Part shown: positions 12,301 through 23,790 of the stretch, piece after piece
How the letters are laid out: the number at the start of each line of letters is the position of its first letter
How positions within the stretch are numbered: position 1 is the first letter of the stretch
DNA from: Tenebrio molitor
Lineage: Eukaryota > Arthropoda > Insecta > Coleoptera > Tenebrionidae
DNA length: 64,000 bases
Assembly: GCF_963966145.1 (NCBI RefSeq)
Contig: NC_091051.1
Coordinates: 4,712,001 to 4,776,000, forward strand
Direction of reading: 5' to 3'
Made by a program: the position numbers and the translations under genes
Notes under the pieces: model-generated
Told to the model about the DNA's origin: nothing
Databases searched by the model: none
What the model saw: only the letters and a program-made list of their open reading frames with translations

Positions 12301-14860
12301 CCGCCTGATAAATTCATTTTGGACAAAGTGGCCTTCCAAGAGGAGCAGACGGTGAAGATTATTTTGCCAAGGTTAGAAATTAATGGAAGGTAAAATAACG
12401 AGACCTAATTTTTTCATGGGATAAATTTTTCAATTTTAGGTCATTTTTATTCTGGTTAGGCCCGAGAGCTTTAGCTCGAGGGTTTAATCTTTGTATAAAA
12501 AAATGCCCAAATATCAACCAGTAAAATTGTCTAAAGCAAAAATGTTTAAGTGAAAATTGGAAACTTTGTCAGATATAAAAAATTAGGCCGTTGAATTTTT
12601 GGCAAGATTAATTCCAGAATACAAACTTTAACGTTAAGTAATTATTTATTTGTAATACAGTTATTAAAAATACGGGTGGTGGAGGTTCAATTATTAAAAT
12701 CAATTTGAGAATCTGACAGGAATAGCATGCAATTTTGATCACTTTTGACAGATGACAGAGTAGTAGGACGTTTTTATCGCGATAAACATTTTTTATTGGA
12801 TGAAAGCAAACGCTCTGATTGGCTGAACACGCACGTACGTGGGAATTAATCAATATTAATTTACAAATTTGATCATTCCATCTTATTTTGACAATTTACG
12901 ATTGAGCTTCCATCCTTCATTTTCTCATTTATTTTTTATTTATTGCCCTTTGATTTCGTTCGTTTGACGTAACCTTGAACGCATTCATGACAACTAACAC
13001 CTTCCACGTGTTTCTTTACATTTATTCCCACACTTGCTCATTATCTTAATTTTTTTACCCTTTCTCTAAATCACCCCTTTCAACATTTTCTTCTGCCTCA
13101 TCTACCCCCGATTCTCGATTCATATTTCCCTTCTAATTTCACTTAAATCCTGTCCCTTCCATCGATCCGCTCCCTAATCCTGATCCTCTCCAAATCTCCT
13201 CTCCTACACGCTCCCAATCTTGTTTTCGCTTTTCCTCCGATCATCCGTCGTACAACAAAGCAAATGGACGTCACAAATTCTAGTTCCGCCTTGCTTGACA
13301 ACTCACATTACACATTTTTATTACACCGGTTCAGACAACGCTCATTCAACCTCTCTACACGTGTTCCCACAATCCTAATCACACACCACCAAGCCAAGAA
13401 AGTTGCTTTTCTCAACCTCCAATCACCATTAACCAGCTCCCCGTCCTTGAATCCTCCTCGTCTTCCCTCATTCTCTAATGAACCCCGACAAATATTTGCT
13501 CTTCAATTACGTCACGTTTACACAACCTTACTGCTGATGGTTCTCGCCTAATAAGTGTGGGACCGAAAGTGATACACTTTCTACAAGACGGTGCGCCACC
13601 GCATAGCGCCAATTTAATGGCGCGAATAAAAAGTGAGATCCACTGAGGATAGTTTTAATGAGCTGTTTACACCGTTAATTGAAAGTCGATTAAAAGTGCA
13701 AATTAAAGACTCGTTAACAAAGGAAAAACGTAAATGGATGACTCGCGTGAGCGCGCTCCGGAGCTCCGGAAAAAATCAACAACTATGTATTGTTAATCAC
13801 GATGATAATTATTAATTTGAGAGAGGAAAAAAATTCTTGTTGGGGATTCAGGTGTTGAATTATTGAACGATTGGAAAGTGATAATTATAAGAAATAAGCT
13901 TGACAAGAACAGTTAGGAAGAAGAAGTAAAAGCTTTTAATTTCTTTTCTTTGCTGTCAATTATCTTATTGTTAAATAACTAAAAGAGAATTTGTTTTTAG
14001 TTGTTTTAGTGGTGGGTTTTTTGGTAGTTTTCTTGATTGGAGTAATTGCGCTTTGAACCTTGAGGTTGAGAGGTCCAGATTAAAAAAATGTAGATTTCGG
14101 CCGGATTTTATGTAGGTGATAACGTTCCTTCCTCGATCTCGTACGTCACCGTCGACACTGACACTGACAATTCCAGATAAAAATTATCCAATTAAGCAGG
14201 AAAAAAATTATCGCAGCAGTAAATTGCGTCTGTTTTGAAGAAGCGCGACGTTTATCTGGTGCGCGCAAAGCAGAGGCACGAAGACCGCATCTGATAACGT
14301 ATCAGTGCGGACACGGCGGCGACAATGGAAGCGAACGTGATTTGCAAACGATAATTGGCGGCGGAAACGCGAAGAAGTCCTCCGAAGGTACGGCCGCCGG
14401 ATCCGGTCCTTGCCAGTGGAATCGAGCGGTGAAAGTGAGAACGCGGCCCCCTGCCAAGGGGAGCAACCTGGTCAATAATCGGTGCAACGGTGGTTGTGTT
14501 GTTTGCGTAAGGATTTTCGGAGGAAATCCGCCGGGGGCGGCTTGCGCAACTGCCATTGTTGCAAATTCGGGACGCGTTCGATAATTAATGGCACTTTCGA
14601 TCATCGATGCAATCGGACGCGACCAGAATCGATGGTGAGGACGTGGGCTGGAAGGAGTGAGACGCTAGGTGTGGACACGTGAGAATGACGGGGATGGCTG
14701 CTAGGCTTGCGGGACTGTTTGCCAAAATTTTTGACCAATGTCCTGGCCTGCCTAAAGTTTCCTAACGCTGATCAATTTATTTATTTATTCTATTACTTTT
14801 GACTTGGTGCTAACCCAAAAAAAAAATTAATTATTTTAAAAATATGCATCGTTAACCATC
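9400..14860. other. Gene-free stretch; contains a pyrimidine-rich block
   Basis: No gene is supported. From about 12890 to 13540 the plus strand is strongly pyrimidine-rich, with many CTCC and TTCCC words, and then turns into the transposase scrap listed at 13566. A T run lies near 10079-10094. The rest is AT-rich without recognisable content, apart from a somewhat GC-richer patch at about 14220-14650 where open frames on both strands look like shadows of composition. Confidence 0.5.
13566..13640 (+). mobile_element. Transposase scrap (DDE, Tc1/mariner-type)
   Basis: In one frame this reads VIHFLQDGAPPHSANLMAR, then a stop. The core QDGAPPH with flanking hydrophobic residues is the hallmark of the second catalytic aspartate block in many insect mariner-like transposases. 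No start, no other catalytic block and no terminal repeats are visible, so this is a dead fragment. The short length limits certainty; chance resemblance is possible. Confidence 0.5.
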
Positions 14861-15240
14861 TACAGGGTGTTTGAAAATTGCTAGTACAAAAAAATACTGG
14901 TAATTGGTGATGGTGAGTTAAAGTCATCGGCAAAGAAAAATTTTAATAAAAGTCCTCTAGTTTTCGAGATAAAAATTACTAAAAATTGGGTTAGTGCCAT
15001 TGTTAGTTGCCAAAATCTTGCAAAAAAATATGTATTTTTCATATTGTTGTATAGTCCTTCATTATCACGCTTGGTTACCAAGGTTTAAAAAATACTGCCC
15101 CGCCTGAGGCGTAAAATATGCTGGGATAGGGTTACTTTATCCCTTTTGTTTAAAAAAATTAAAAATTGGTTTTTTGGATTTCTTAGGGCTTCTAGATGCC
15201 ACTGTTTTTTTTTGTACTAGCAATTTTCAAACACCCTGTA
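14861..15240. mobile_element. MITE with TA-flanked CAGGGTG inverted ends
   Basis: The left end TACAGGGTGTTTGAAAATTG and the right end, read in reverse complement, are identical for about 34 bases, including GCTAGTACAAAAAAA. A TA dinucleotide sits directly outside CAGGG at both ends (14861-14862 and 15239-15240). The 376-bp body has no conserved coding frame. This is the layout of a non-autonomous Tc1/mariner element inserted at TA. Right after it, at 15241, another TACAGGG word begins. Confidence 0.85.
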
Positions 15241-18200
15241 TACAGGGCACAAGTTTCATTATAAAATTTTGATTTTATTTGAAAAATTTTAGTTTTTTAT
15301 TTTTTTTTTTTGGCTCTTGAAGAGACTTCCATTTCAAATTTAGGAACTAATAAAATTATCGATGCGTTTTCAAGGTGTCAAGGTAACAATAAGAGCAATG
15401 GGTCTTTAAAAATAAAAAAAATAAAAAGAAATAGTTATTTCTGCAACAAGTGAGTAAAGTAATACTTTTTTTTACGAGGAGGAAAATTTGCCGCTCGAGC
15501 GAAGCGAGTGCGCAAATCTGCCGAGTAAATAAAAGATACTTTACTAACAAGTTGCATACAAAAAATTTTTTGACGGATTTAAAAAAAAAATTAAAACATT
15601 CAGGACAGTAGTTGGTCTGTCATGGTTTGAGAAAAATTTCTAAATTTGTTAACGATTGGTAAAAATTGAAATGATATGATTCCTGTATGTGACGTCATCA
15701 CTGTGTCGAAGAAATTGAATCACATATTTGGTCGCGTGACTCCAGGCAATTAACCGTTACTAAGTTGGATAATTAATGACACTTTCGATAACAAAACGAA
15801 CACAGGTGAACGCGATGCGAATATGTTTTGGTCAATTGGAGAAGAAATGTTGTCACAATGAGCCGTACGTGGAAGTAATATTTCGAAAAATACATATGCA
15901 TGTCTGGTACTAATTGGCTTACGGTAGTTTGATTAGAAGTATGTACTTTTGAATAATTCTTCACTTTCATTTGGCCGCAATTGAGATAGAAAATAATTTT
16001 TCAGTGGATTTTTTTTTCAAAATTCATGTGTTATTTTGTACGTCATAAATTAGTAAATTTTGGAAATTTCTGGAGACAACCCTAGAGGCACATTTTCTAA
16101 ATCCTGTTCTTTAAAAAAGCGATTGTAAGAAACGTATTTGTTGACATTTCTAGATCAGAATGCCCCCTTAAAGGACAAGTCTCGCCTGTCTATCCATATT
16201 TGGCCCTCTTTGTCTCGAGCTCTCAGGTGGGGAGCCTTTGCCTTGTCCCCAAGACATTGTCCCAAATCTCGTAACTCAACACTTCTACCACCACACGCGG
16301 AAACGATATCTTCTTACGCAAGCGTTTGCGTAACTGGACCAAAACCAACGTTCGCGAGACAGTCCCGAATGGTCTTTGTGCCGCCTCCGAGCGCGTAATA
16401 ACCTCCTCATTCAATTATTTCGGTGGCTCTTCACTAATTGCTCCTCCATTCCTCATGCTAATGCAGCTTATGACATAATTATGCATAATATCCGCGCCTC
16501 ATTTTTCCCTCGCCAGATTTTATTCAATCGAGTTATGCAAACAACACTTCCGGTTCTCTCGACCAGGAAATTCGTTCCTCCGGTTCGTAGGAAACACACG
16601 TCGTCGGTCCGGTGGTTCCGACATCAGTTGGGCTGTTGACAGTGATCAAGTTTTTGATGGATTCGTTAGTGCTGGTGCAGGTGCGAAGAGTAAAGACGCG
16701 TTAAGTGGGGACGAAGATGTGTTAATAAATTTGGTTTAATTGGAGTGTTGGTGAGACCAATCAGATGCTCCCGGTGCGTTCCAGGCCTAAAAGTAGGTAG
16801 AGTTCATAAATACAGGATGACCAACTAATCTGGAGTTGTCATCAACCTCGGCTATCTATGTTTTATGGGATTATAAATTTGACACATGACATGACCGATA
16901 AAGACGGAAACTTTTTTCGACTAGAATAAAATTGATTCAAAAAAAAATCGGGTTTGTTGCCACCGCATTTATCACACCGACATTTATTTCTTTAATGTCG
17001 TGTCATGAAGTAATCTATAAAACGATATTAAATTATTACACTGTCACTAGAGTAAGAAATGCAAACACGAGACGTAAATAATTCCGATCCAATCGTAATC
17101 TGTTCGAACAACAAATACAAATAGTTTGTGTGTGAGAGTGGTGGAGTCAATAAACTGGTGCTGCCTCTGTTGGTAAGACTTTTGTAAAAAATCTCCAAAA
17201 AGTGTGATTCGTTGAGTGTCACCAGATGGCGACAGTTTTGTTCTCTCGCGCCTAATTAGCATCCGGGTCAGTATAAGAAGCGCGCCGGTGTCGTTCGAGA
17301 CTTCTTTGTCCAAATTGATTCGTTTTCGGTTAAAACTGAGCGACAGTGATAGATTTGAAACGGCAAAAACTCCACTGAGGATGATTAGTCCGATTCTCGG
17401 TGAAAGTCTTATCTGACACGAATCACGCAACGATCTACAGCGACGCTCCAAAACACAATAACTAATCAAGTCTTATTTGTTTTCCATCAACATCATTATC
17501 GTCGAACAAACACTTAATTAAAGAAACGACAAGCAAACAACACTCTTGCAAAATGTAAACAATGACGACCGTCCGATACGATATGGCGAAAGAACAATCG
17601 AAAAAAAGTCCTGTGAGAAAACGAACAAATTTGGAATTTGCGTTGCGTTCGTGAAGATGGTGCAACCTGGTTGAAACAAGTCCATTCCGTTATCGTCAGT
17701 TAACTCCAGCTGTTGCCATAATCCTGACGAAATATGTAGCATTTGGGATTTTTTGCATGGCTGTCTATTTTTGCGCAAACTTTCTCTTCGATTCTGTCAC
17801 GATTCGTGGTTGGTTTTCTGAAAAGGCCTTCCAGTTCGATTCGATCTTGCCGGACGGGGACAAGGTCGCCGCGATTTGGTACTGGTTCGGTGGAAGGCGT
17901 GGAGCGGGTACCACTTTGTCAACATTTTGACAGATGTCAAAAGGGTTAAGAACGAGCGGGAGGCGTGGCGCAAGTTTCGAAGTACCGTTAGGGTCTCCCT
18001 TCAAGAACTTGAGTTTTCGAACACTTGCTGAATCTTCAAATGAAGAATAATCGATTAAAAAATACAAAAGCATTGAAGGTACACTCGCGAGCAATAAATT
18101 TTGGTCGTCAAGGTCATTCTTTGACGCAATCGAAAATGCTCCATTGTAAAACAGTCGTAAATACCATAACCTATCATCATATTGTATGACATTAATTGTC

Positions 18201-18366
18201 ATTTTTTTCTCAATTTTTTGACACTTTGTTGACGTGGGCATAATCAGGCAGGGAAATTTTTTAAATTTGTGACAATCTAACCAAACTTTGAAATGACATT
18301 GATGACCAAAATTTATTGCTCGCGACAGTACTTGATGAGTCATCATGTCAAATTTCAAGAAAGTAG
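15241..18366. other. Gene-free stretch upstream of torso-like
   Basis: No coding gene is supported. The stretch holds one foldback element (15442-15556), a lone copy of the TGACGTCA-containing repeat near 15672-15700, and a TACAGGATG word near 16805. Around 17265-17300 a TATAAG word is followed about 30 bases later by GTTCGAGACTTC; this could be a core promoter for a non-coding first exon of torso-like, but nothing proves it. Confidence 0.45.
15442..15556. repeat. Short foldback element with CGAGCGAAGCGAG loop
   Basis: The left arm starts TGCAACAAGTGAGTAAAGTA. The reverse complement of the right arm starts TGCAACTTGTTAGTAAAGTA, and similarity continues for roughly 55 bases to the centre GCTCGAGCGAAGCGAGTGCG, itself palindromic. 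No coding content. The element resembles two further palindromes in the window (37848-37973 and 48737-48806) in size and in its GCGAG/CTCGC-rich centre. Confidence 0.7.
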
Positions 18367-19190
18367 TCTAAAAGACTGAAATTGTAGTACTACTAGTACT
18401 GCACTGGGGATTATTTTTTTAACGCTAGATGTAGAAATCTAGACTGATTGTACTCTCATCTATGGTAAGCTGAAATCTAGAGAAGGCTTTACAGTTTTTG
18501 TCGTTAGATTTGACGAATTCAATGACAGAATCCTGTGTGTGACGTCATGATCGTGTCGTAGAAGACGTACGTCACAAGCCCTACAAAAATTTTAGTTTCT
18601 TGAGCCTCCTAAATTTGCTAAATTAAATTAAAACCTATTAAATTTTCAAAAAAATTGTCAAAATAAATATAACAAAAATAAAAGAAATTTAAAAATCTTC
18701 AAAATAAAAATATCAAAAATAAAACATATTTGACGAAAGGTGAGGTGTGATTATGTCAAATTTGAGCTAAACACAACAAAATAGTCAGAAAAATACTCCT
18801 GAATTTGAAGTGCTACTAGTAGTGTCCTTGAGATTATATTTTTTCAGCACTAGACGTAGAGATTTCAATCTAGAATAGGTTCTGAAAGTTTTGTCGTTAT
18901 TTGGATCTGATGAATTCAGTGACAGCTTCCTGTGTGTGACGTGCCCTTCATGCTCTCTAGTAAGCATAAATTTGGAAGAAGTTCGATGACAGGTCCTGTG
19001 TGTGACGTCATGATTGTGCCATAGTCGCAGATCACGTGCTCTTCAGCTCCACGATGCGTAAATAAAAATGTTGTAGCGAGATTACTTTTTCAGCGCTAGA
19101 TATAGAGTTCTGAGCTTTTGCAGTTTTTGTCGTTTCATTAAAATTTTGTGATTTCGATGACAGATCCTGTGTGTGACGTCATCGTGGGCG
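18367..19190. repeat. Cluster of CRE-like repeat units
   Basis: Related units lie at about 18367-18560, 18790-18950, 18975-19025 (partial) and 19070-19190. Full units share a block like CGCTAGATGTAGA, a TTTTTGTCGTT block, and an end of the form GATGACAGATCCTGTGTGTG followed by ACGTCAT. The 8-bp palindrome TGACGTCA is intact at 18540, 19003 and 19174 and altered in the second unit; a lone partial copy lies at 15672-15700. TGACGTCA is the consensus cyclic-AMP/ATF/CREB site. Whether this is a regulatory array for torso-like or simply a tandemly spread repeat cannot be told from sequence. Confidence 0.75.
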
Positions 19191-19491
19191 GGAAACTGTA
19201 CTCGCGTGTAATTTCTGGTTGCATGACCGCGAACAATTAAAAGCGTCGTCTTCTGGGCAGCAGTCGGCCTCCTCGTCGGCGATTTCCCCGTGGAGGGTCG
19301 CGCAGCCCGCCCAACGGGATTCCGGGCGCATACCATCCTCGTCCCGGGTGAACAACCGTCTCGCGAACCTCTCGCGGCTCCAGTTGCATTCGAGGGCGCA
19401 ATTAAGCCTCCAATTATGTGATACCGCGCGCGCACCCAAGGACTCACCTTGTGCACGATATTCTCTGTTTCAGGTGTCAGTCGCGGCGAGA

Positions 19492-22400
19492 ATGTGGGGC
19501 CGGGCGCAGCTGCTCGTGCTGCTGACCGCTCTCTCTGCCTACGGAGACGACGTCCAAGACGAGTCGCAGCTGCGGGTGGGCCGCTCCGTCGACGTCTTCA
19601 CGCGCTACGGCTACCTCAGCCTGAGCATGAAGGTGGTGCCGCGCAACGACTCCGACTTCCTCTTCCGCGAGCCCACCATCGACATCTTCGACGACCTGGA
19701 CCGGTTCGCGGTGCGCACCGCAAAGGTGCCCAAAAAGCAGCGGCGCATCTTCGCCGGCGACTTCCACATGGAGTTCTGCGACAACGTCAAGCAACTGGTG
19801 CAGGCCTACTTCAGGGACTTCGCCTTCGAGCGGATGGACAACCCCTGGAAGGCCTTCTCGGCGAGCTGGTCTCTCGACACCATCGCCAAGAACCTGGGGA
19901 TAAACGCGTCGTTCGTGCACAAGGAACACTGTTACGTGCTGGTGAGGCTGTCGAGGTTCAGGGACAGCGTCAAGCTGACCAAAATTCCGAATAATGTGAA
20001 TCTGGTGGACGTGGTGGCGCGGGAGATTGACAAAATACAAATCGGTGATGTGACCAGTGTTATTCGATTCATCAGGAAGTATGGCTCGCACTATATCGAA
20101 TCTTACGTCACGGGGAACGCGCTCTATCAGGTACTAAAATGGTTTTTCTCTAATTAAAACTGTAATTAGCAAACACGAATTGAAGTGAACGTAGAACGTT
20201 GCATAACAAGCCTTTTTAAAGCTCCAATAACCACTAGAACGATTTTTCTCAAAACCACCACCTCTAGACTTTTTCACGCTCTTTACATAACAGTTCAACA
20301 TCCAAACCATCAGAGCCACCAATTAGATCCACATTAGCCAGACTGGATTCACGGTCGTCGCTCACATAATCGATTGTCGCTCGAAAACTTTACTTAACTC
20401 GATTAACCACAGAAAAAAAAAACAATCGTAACGTCGCCGTTACTTCACATTCTCCTGCTGGAAGACAGTTATCCAAAAATCATTGTCCGACTTCCTAGAA
20501 CAGTGATGCTCCGGAGTTTGATGGACCGGAACGAATAATTAAGATTAACTACCAAATCATCCATTAGTTTAATTTTGTAACAGTCTTTTTTGTGTCTCGA
20601 AAGGTCTCTCTGATGTAATGCACTAACGGGAGCAAAGAAACGTTTGAAATTTACCGAGCTGACCATATGGCGTACTGATTAAATTTCTCCGCAAAGTAAA
20701 AATCTCGGCGGCGGCGACTCTTCAATAGAAACTGAAAATTTCCCGAGACAAAAAAATAAAATAAAAAAATCGTTGACGATGTGACCTTTGACGACAGTCC
20801 GGTTTGAAGAAATCGTAAAATTCCGGTGTGATTTACTAGGTGCGTGGCTAATGGTACAGGTGTTCAGGAATGGAGGATATCAGTTGGCCATGGAATTTAG
20901 CAACCGTTTGTTTTTATACACATTGGTAATAATTACGTTACAATTGTTTCTTTTTTATCGACCGAAAAAATACTTTCCAATTTCGATAGTAAAATATTTA
21001 ATAACAAAATGATTGTTCGGTTTTGAAAGACAAAACCTTCACAGTTTAATTTTTTTGTTGTAAAATGACAAATTAAAAATCATATTTGTTGAGTAACTGG
21101 TAGATTGTACAAGTCCAATTTAAAAAAAATGTGACGTCAGAGTGATCTTAAGATTTTTTTCTGAAGTAAATAACGAGGAATTAAGACCTGTAATTACCAG
21201 GTGTACAATTCAAATTAAGTAATTATTCGGTAAATTATCGCAGCCATCTGTTGCAAGAGACAAGGTTTTGTCACGGTCAGCCCCGAGTGGATTTTATTCC
21301 TAGCTTGTCTTCGGTCTTGGTTCTAAGTGTGCTTGCGAGGCCACGCTGTATATGCTCTGAATGTCAAATAAGAATCTGACGGGTTTTGGGGATTTTTGGC
21401 AGCCATGTTGGCAACAGAGCCTAACGTAACTTATTCCAATAAGAGGATTGAGGTTAATTTGATTTGAACAGGTAATCACGTTAGAAAAACTTTACAGGCT
21501 TCTCTTCAAGGCTGCATTTAATATTCGTGTGTTTGAGAATTACCATAAATGTGATGTCAACAAAATGAAAACAAAATCGATTACAGAATTTAACAGAAAA
21601 TAATTAAAATACGTGTTCTCGAGGACTGGCATGGTAATTTTTATGATCTCCACACCTGCAGGATCTCCATTTTGCCCGATACTGTCCCGAGTTTGTCGAA
21701 AATTTGATAAAAGAGAGGGAAATCTGTGAACTGTGCGTATACAGGGTGTCGCATCAAAATGAACACTGGGATGAGAAAATCAATTTTTCTCGCTTTCCAG
21801 ATGCCACAAAGAGTAAAATTGTGGATGGAATTCAACACAAAGTGTCAATTGTGATAAAACGCGTTTTCAAAAAAGTGTAAATTTGATTTTTGTATTGACA
21901 GATGTTTGACATAAACTACTTAAAATGATTTCCGATCCACGCTTGACTGATGTAAAATTTTCTTTTTCAAAAATGATCTGCACCGAAATTTATTTATTCA
22001 GTGTTAACAGTTCTTGCGACTCAAAAATCAAAAATTTACAAATTTGCTAGTTTTTCGTTGCCGTTGTGAGAACATCGTTGATTTCCAGTGAATTGTTGTG
22101 GTCTTGGGAAAAGCCACAAAAATAATCTTCATCAAAAATTTAATTTATTATGCAGTTTGCGGAAAGGTAAAAAAACCTTTTTTTTCATTTGTTTACGAAA
22201 TATTCAATCGGGTGGAACACTCGATACGAAAAAAATGATAAAAGTTCCTAAAAATAGAGATATTTTCATGTATTTGTTGTCAACATGGGGGACTACCGCA
22301 CACCAGAATTGATTTCTCTGAATTGTTGTTGGTGTTGTGTAAGATCTAGTGTAATCTAAAAAATTCCAAACGTGAAGGAAAAGCTGTATTTTTATCCAAA

Positions 22401-23216
22401 CCGGTGTGCTTTTAGAAACACTAAAATTTAGCAATCTTGTTCTACCAGTCCTGACCTCCGACCTGACATTATGCAGGTGATTTTAGCAATCAGCGAAACT
22501 GCATATTAATTAAGAATGTAAATTAAATGACGCATCAAGTTGAATGACGCCGAAAAGACCAGTCTGGGCACGGTTTCAGGTGTTGAGTTGCATTTTTCAG
22601 TACTTTTTTTTGGTGCGAGGCCCAACCGCCCACGCTCCCAAACATACCCAAACAGAATGAACACATTGACACAGATCCGAACCGGCCCCTAATTATGCGC
22701 ATAGTTTCGAACAAGTTCGGCATTACCCAATCGATACACCTTCTTCGATCCCGTTGCATTATGCACACGCACTCCCAAAATCCCCCCTTGCGCGAGTCTT
22801 AATTCAGGCGATTTGTGCAGGTGTTCGTCTTCCGGAAGCCCACTTATCTGCAGATCAAGGAGCGCCTCAAGACCCAGGGCATCTCCCATCTGGACAAGCT
22901 GGAGCTGGGGCAGTACTTCAGTCCGTGGTTCGCCGAGCACATGGGGCAGATCAAGGTGGCGAGCGGCAACAGGACGGTGGAGCAGTGGGCGGCGTCCAAA
23001 CTGCGCGTCCACTACTACATCTTCACCTATCCGACGCTGCTGAAGATCCACGGGGACGCCCAGATGCTGACGGTGCTGAACGACCTCCTCCGCAACGAGG
23101 CCATCCTACAGATGGGGATGAAGACGCTGGCGCCGGCGTTTAAGGACCCCAAGAAGCGGATGTTTTTTGTAGAAGTGCTGGACAATTTTTTGAAATTGTG
23201 GGAGAGCAATTTGTAG
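19492..23216 (+). CDS. tsl: Torso-like, MACPF-domain secreted protein
   Basis: Coding exons are 19492-20130 and 22821-23216 (phase 0 join, GTACTA donor, TTTGTGCAG acceptor), giving 344 residues, close to the known insect length. The start ATG lies 18 bases after a good 3' splice site (TTCTCTGTTTCAG, ending 19473), so at least one upstream non-coding exon is likely; it was not located. Residues 1-18 (MWGRAQLLVLLTALSAYG) look like a signal peptide. The MACPF signature appears near residues 200-206 as IRKYGSHYIESY. In insects, torso-like is secreted and is needed locally for activation of the Torso receptor by Trunk during terminal patterning, with wider growth and moulting roles. The coding exons are clearly GC-richer than the surroundings. 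The 2.7 kb intron has no gene. It faces TTC5 tail to tail. Confidence 0.95.
20131..22820 (+). other. Intron 1 of the torso-like coding region
   Basis: This 2690-bp intron has no supportable gene. It contains an isolated TGACGTCA word at 21132 and one TACAGGGTGTCGC word at 21740, which resembles the transposon ends seen elsewhere but has no partner in reach. Confidence 0.8.
21740..21752 (+). repeat. Isolated TACAGGGTG transposon-end word
   Basis: TACAGGGTGTCGC matches the terminus style of the element at 14861. No inverted partner is visible within the intron, so this is at most a solo end. Low certainty. Confidence 0.35.
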
Positions 23217-23538
23217 AGTGCATCCTGTTTTTTGTGATAAAGCGTTGTGATAGGGACGCCTACCAGCGGTGGCAAACCTTGAGTAGGGAGGAAAGGAGTG
23301 ACTCAAGCGAGTTTTTTAAATAAGTTTATTGCGTATTAGAAACAATACAATTAATTGGTCCTCTATTCTAGTTTTTATTGTTTGCATTCGGAATGAGGCT
23401 AGTTCACAGTGATTTGTCTGCTCGAAAGGCGCTTTCACAACGAACGTTCCACACAATCTCGCCCGACATATTTATTTTTATACAACAAACTCTATTTTAA
23501 TACTCCAAACCAAATATGTAAAGTTTTGTAAAAACCGC

Positions 23539-23544
23539 AATAAA
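23539..23544 (+). promoter_or_regulatory. Candidate poly(A) signal of torso-like
   Basis: AATAAA about 320 bases after the torso-like stop codon, in an AT-rich 3' flank. It is the first canonical signal on the plus strand that I found there. Confidence 0.5.
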
Positions 23545-23692
23545 ATGTAAGCAACTGATCACCCCCGATGTTTCAATTCAGTCACTGCTTTCCCGGTACT
23601 CCCCCCACAGAGACAAACACAAACGCAGGTTCCCACAAAATCACTTGCAAATATTTTATGTTAATGCACACCACTCTGACGTAATTCAATAA

Positions 23693-23698
23693 TTTATT
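23693..23698 (-). promoter_or_regulatory. Candidate poly(A) signal of TTC5
   Basis: Read on the minus strand this is AATAAA, about 90 bases after the TTC5 stop. Together with the signal at 23539 it fits two convergent transcripts that end without overlapping much. Confidence 0.5.
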
Positions 23699-23790
23699 GT
23701 TGTAAAAAATTAGAAACATAATAACTTTCATTCGCTTTCCACATTGCACTCAGTTCTCATTCTGAATTCCAAACAATCGAGTTAATAGTG

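Noticed and set aside
12465..12490. Small hairpin CCCGAGAGCTTTAGCTCGAGGG
   Set aside because: Arms are only about ten bases; not enough to call an element, although it resembles the centres of the larger foldbacks.
17765..18358. 197-aa minus-strand open frame
   Set aside because: No recognisable domain, biased towards AT-derived residues, and no supporting splice partners; likely chance.
19449..20091. Long open frames on both strands over torso-like exon 1 (181 aa plus, 204 aa minus)
   Set aside because: They are composition shadows of the GC-rich true exon; only the frame from 19492 gives a MACPF protein.
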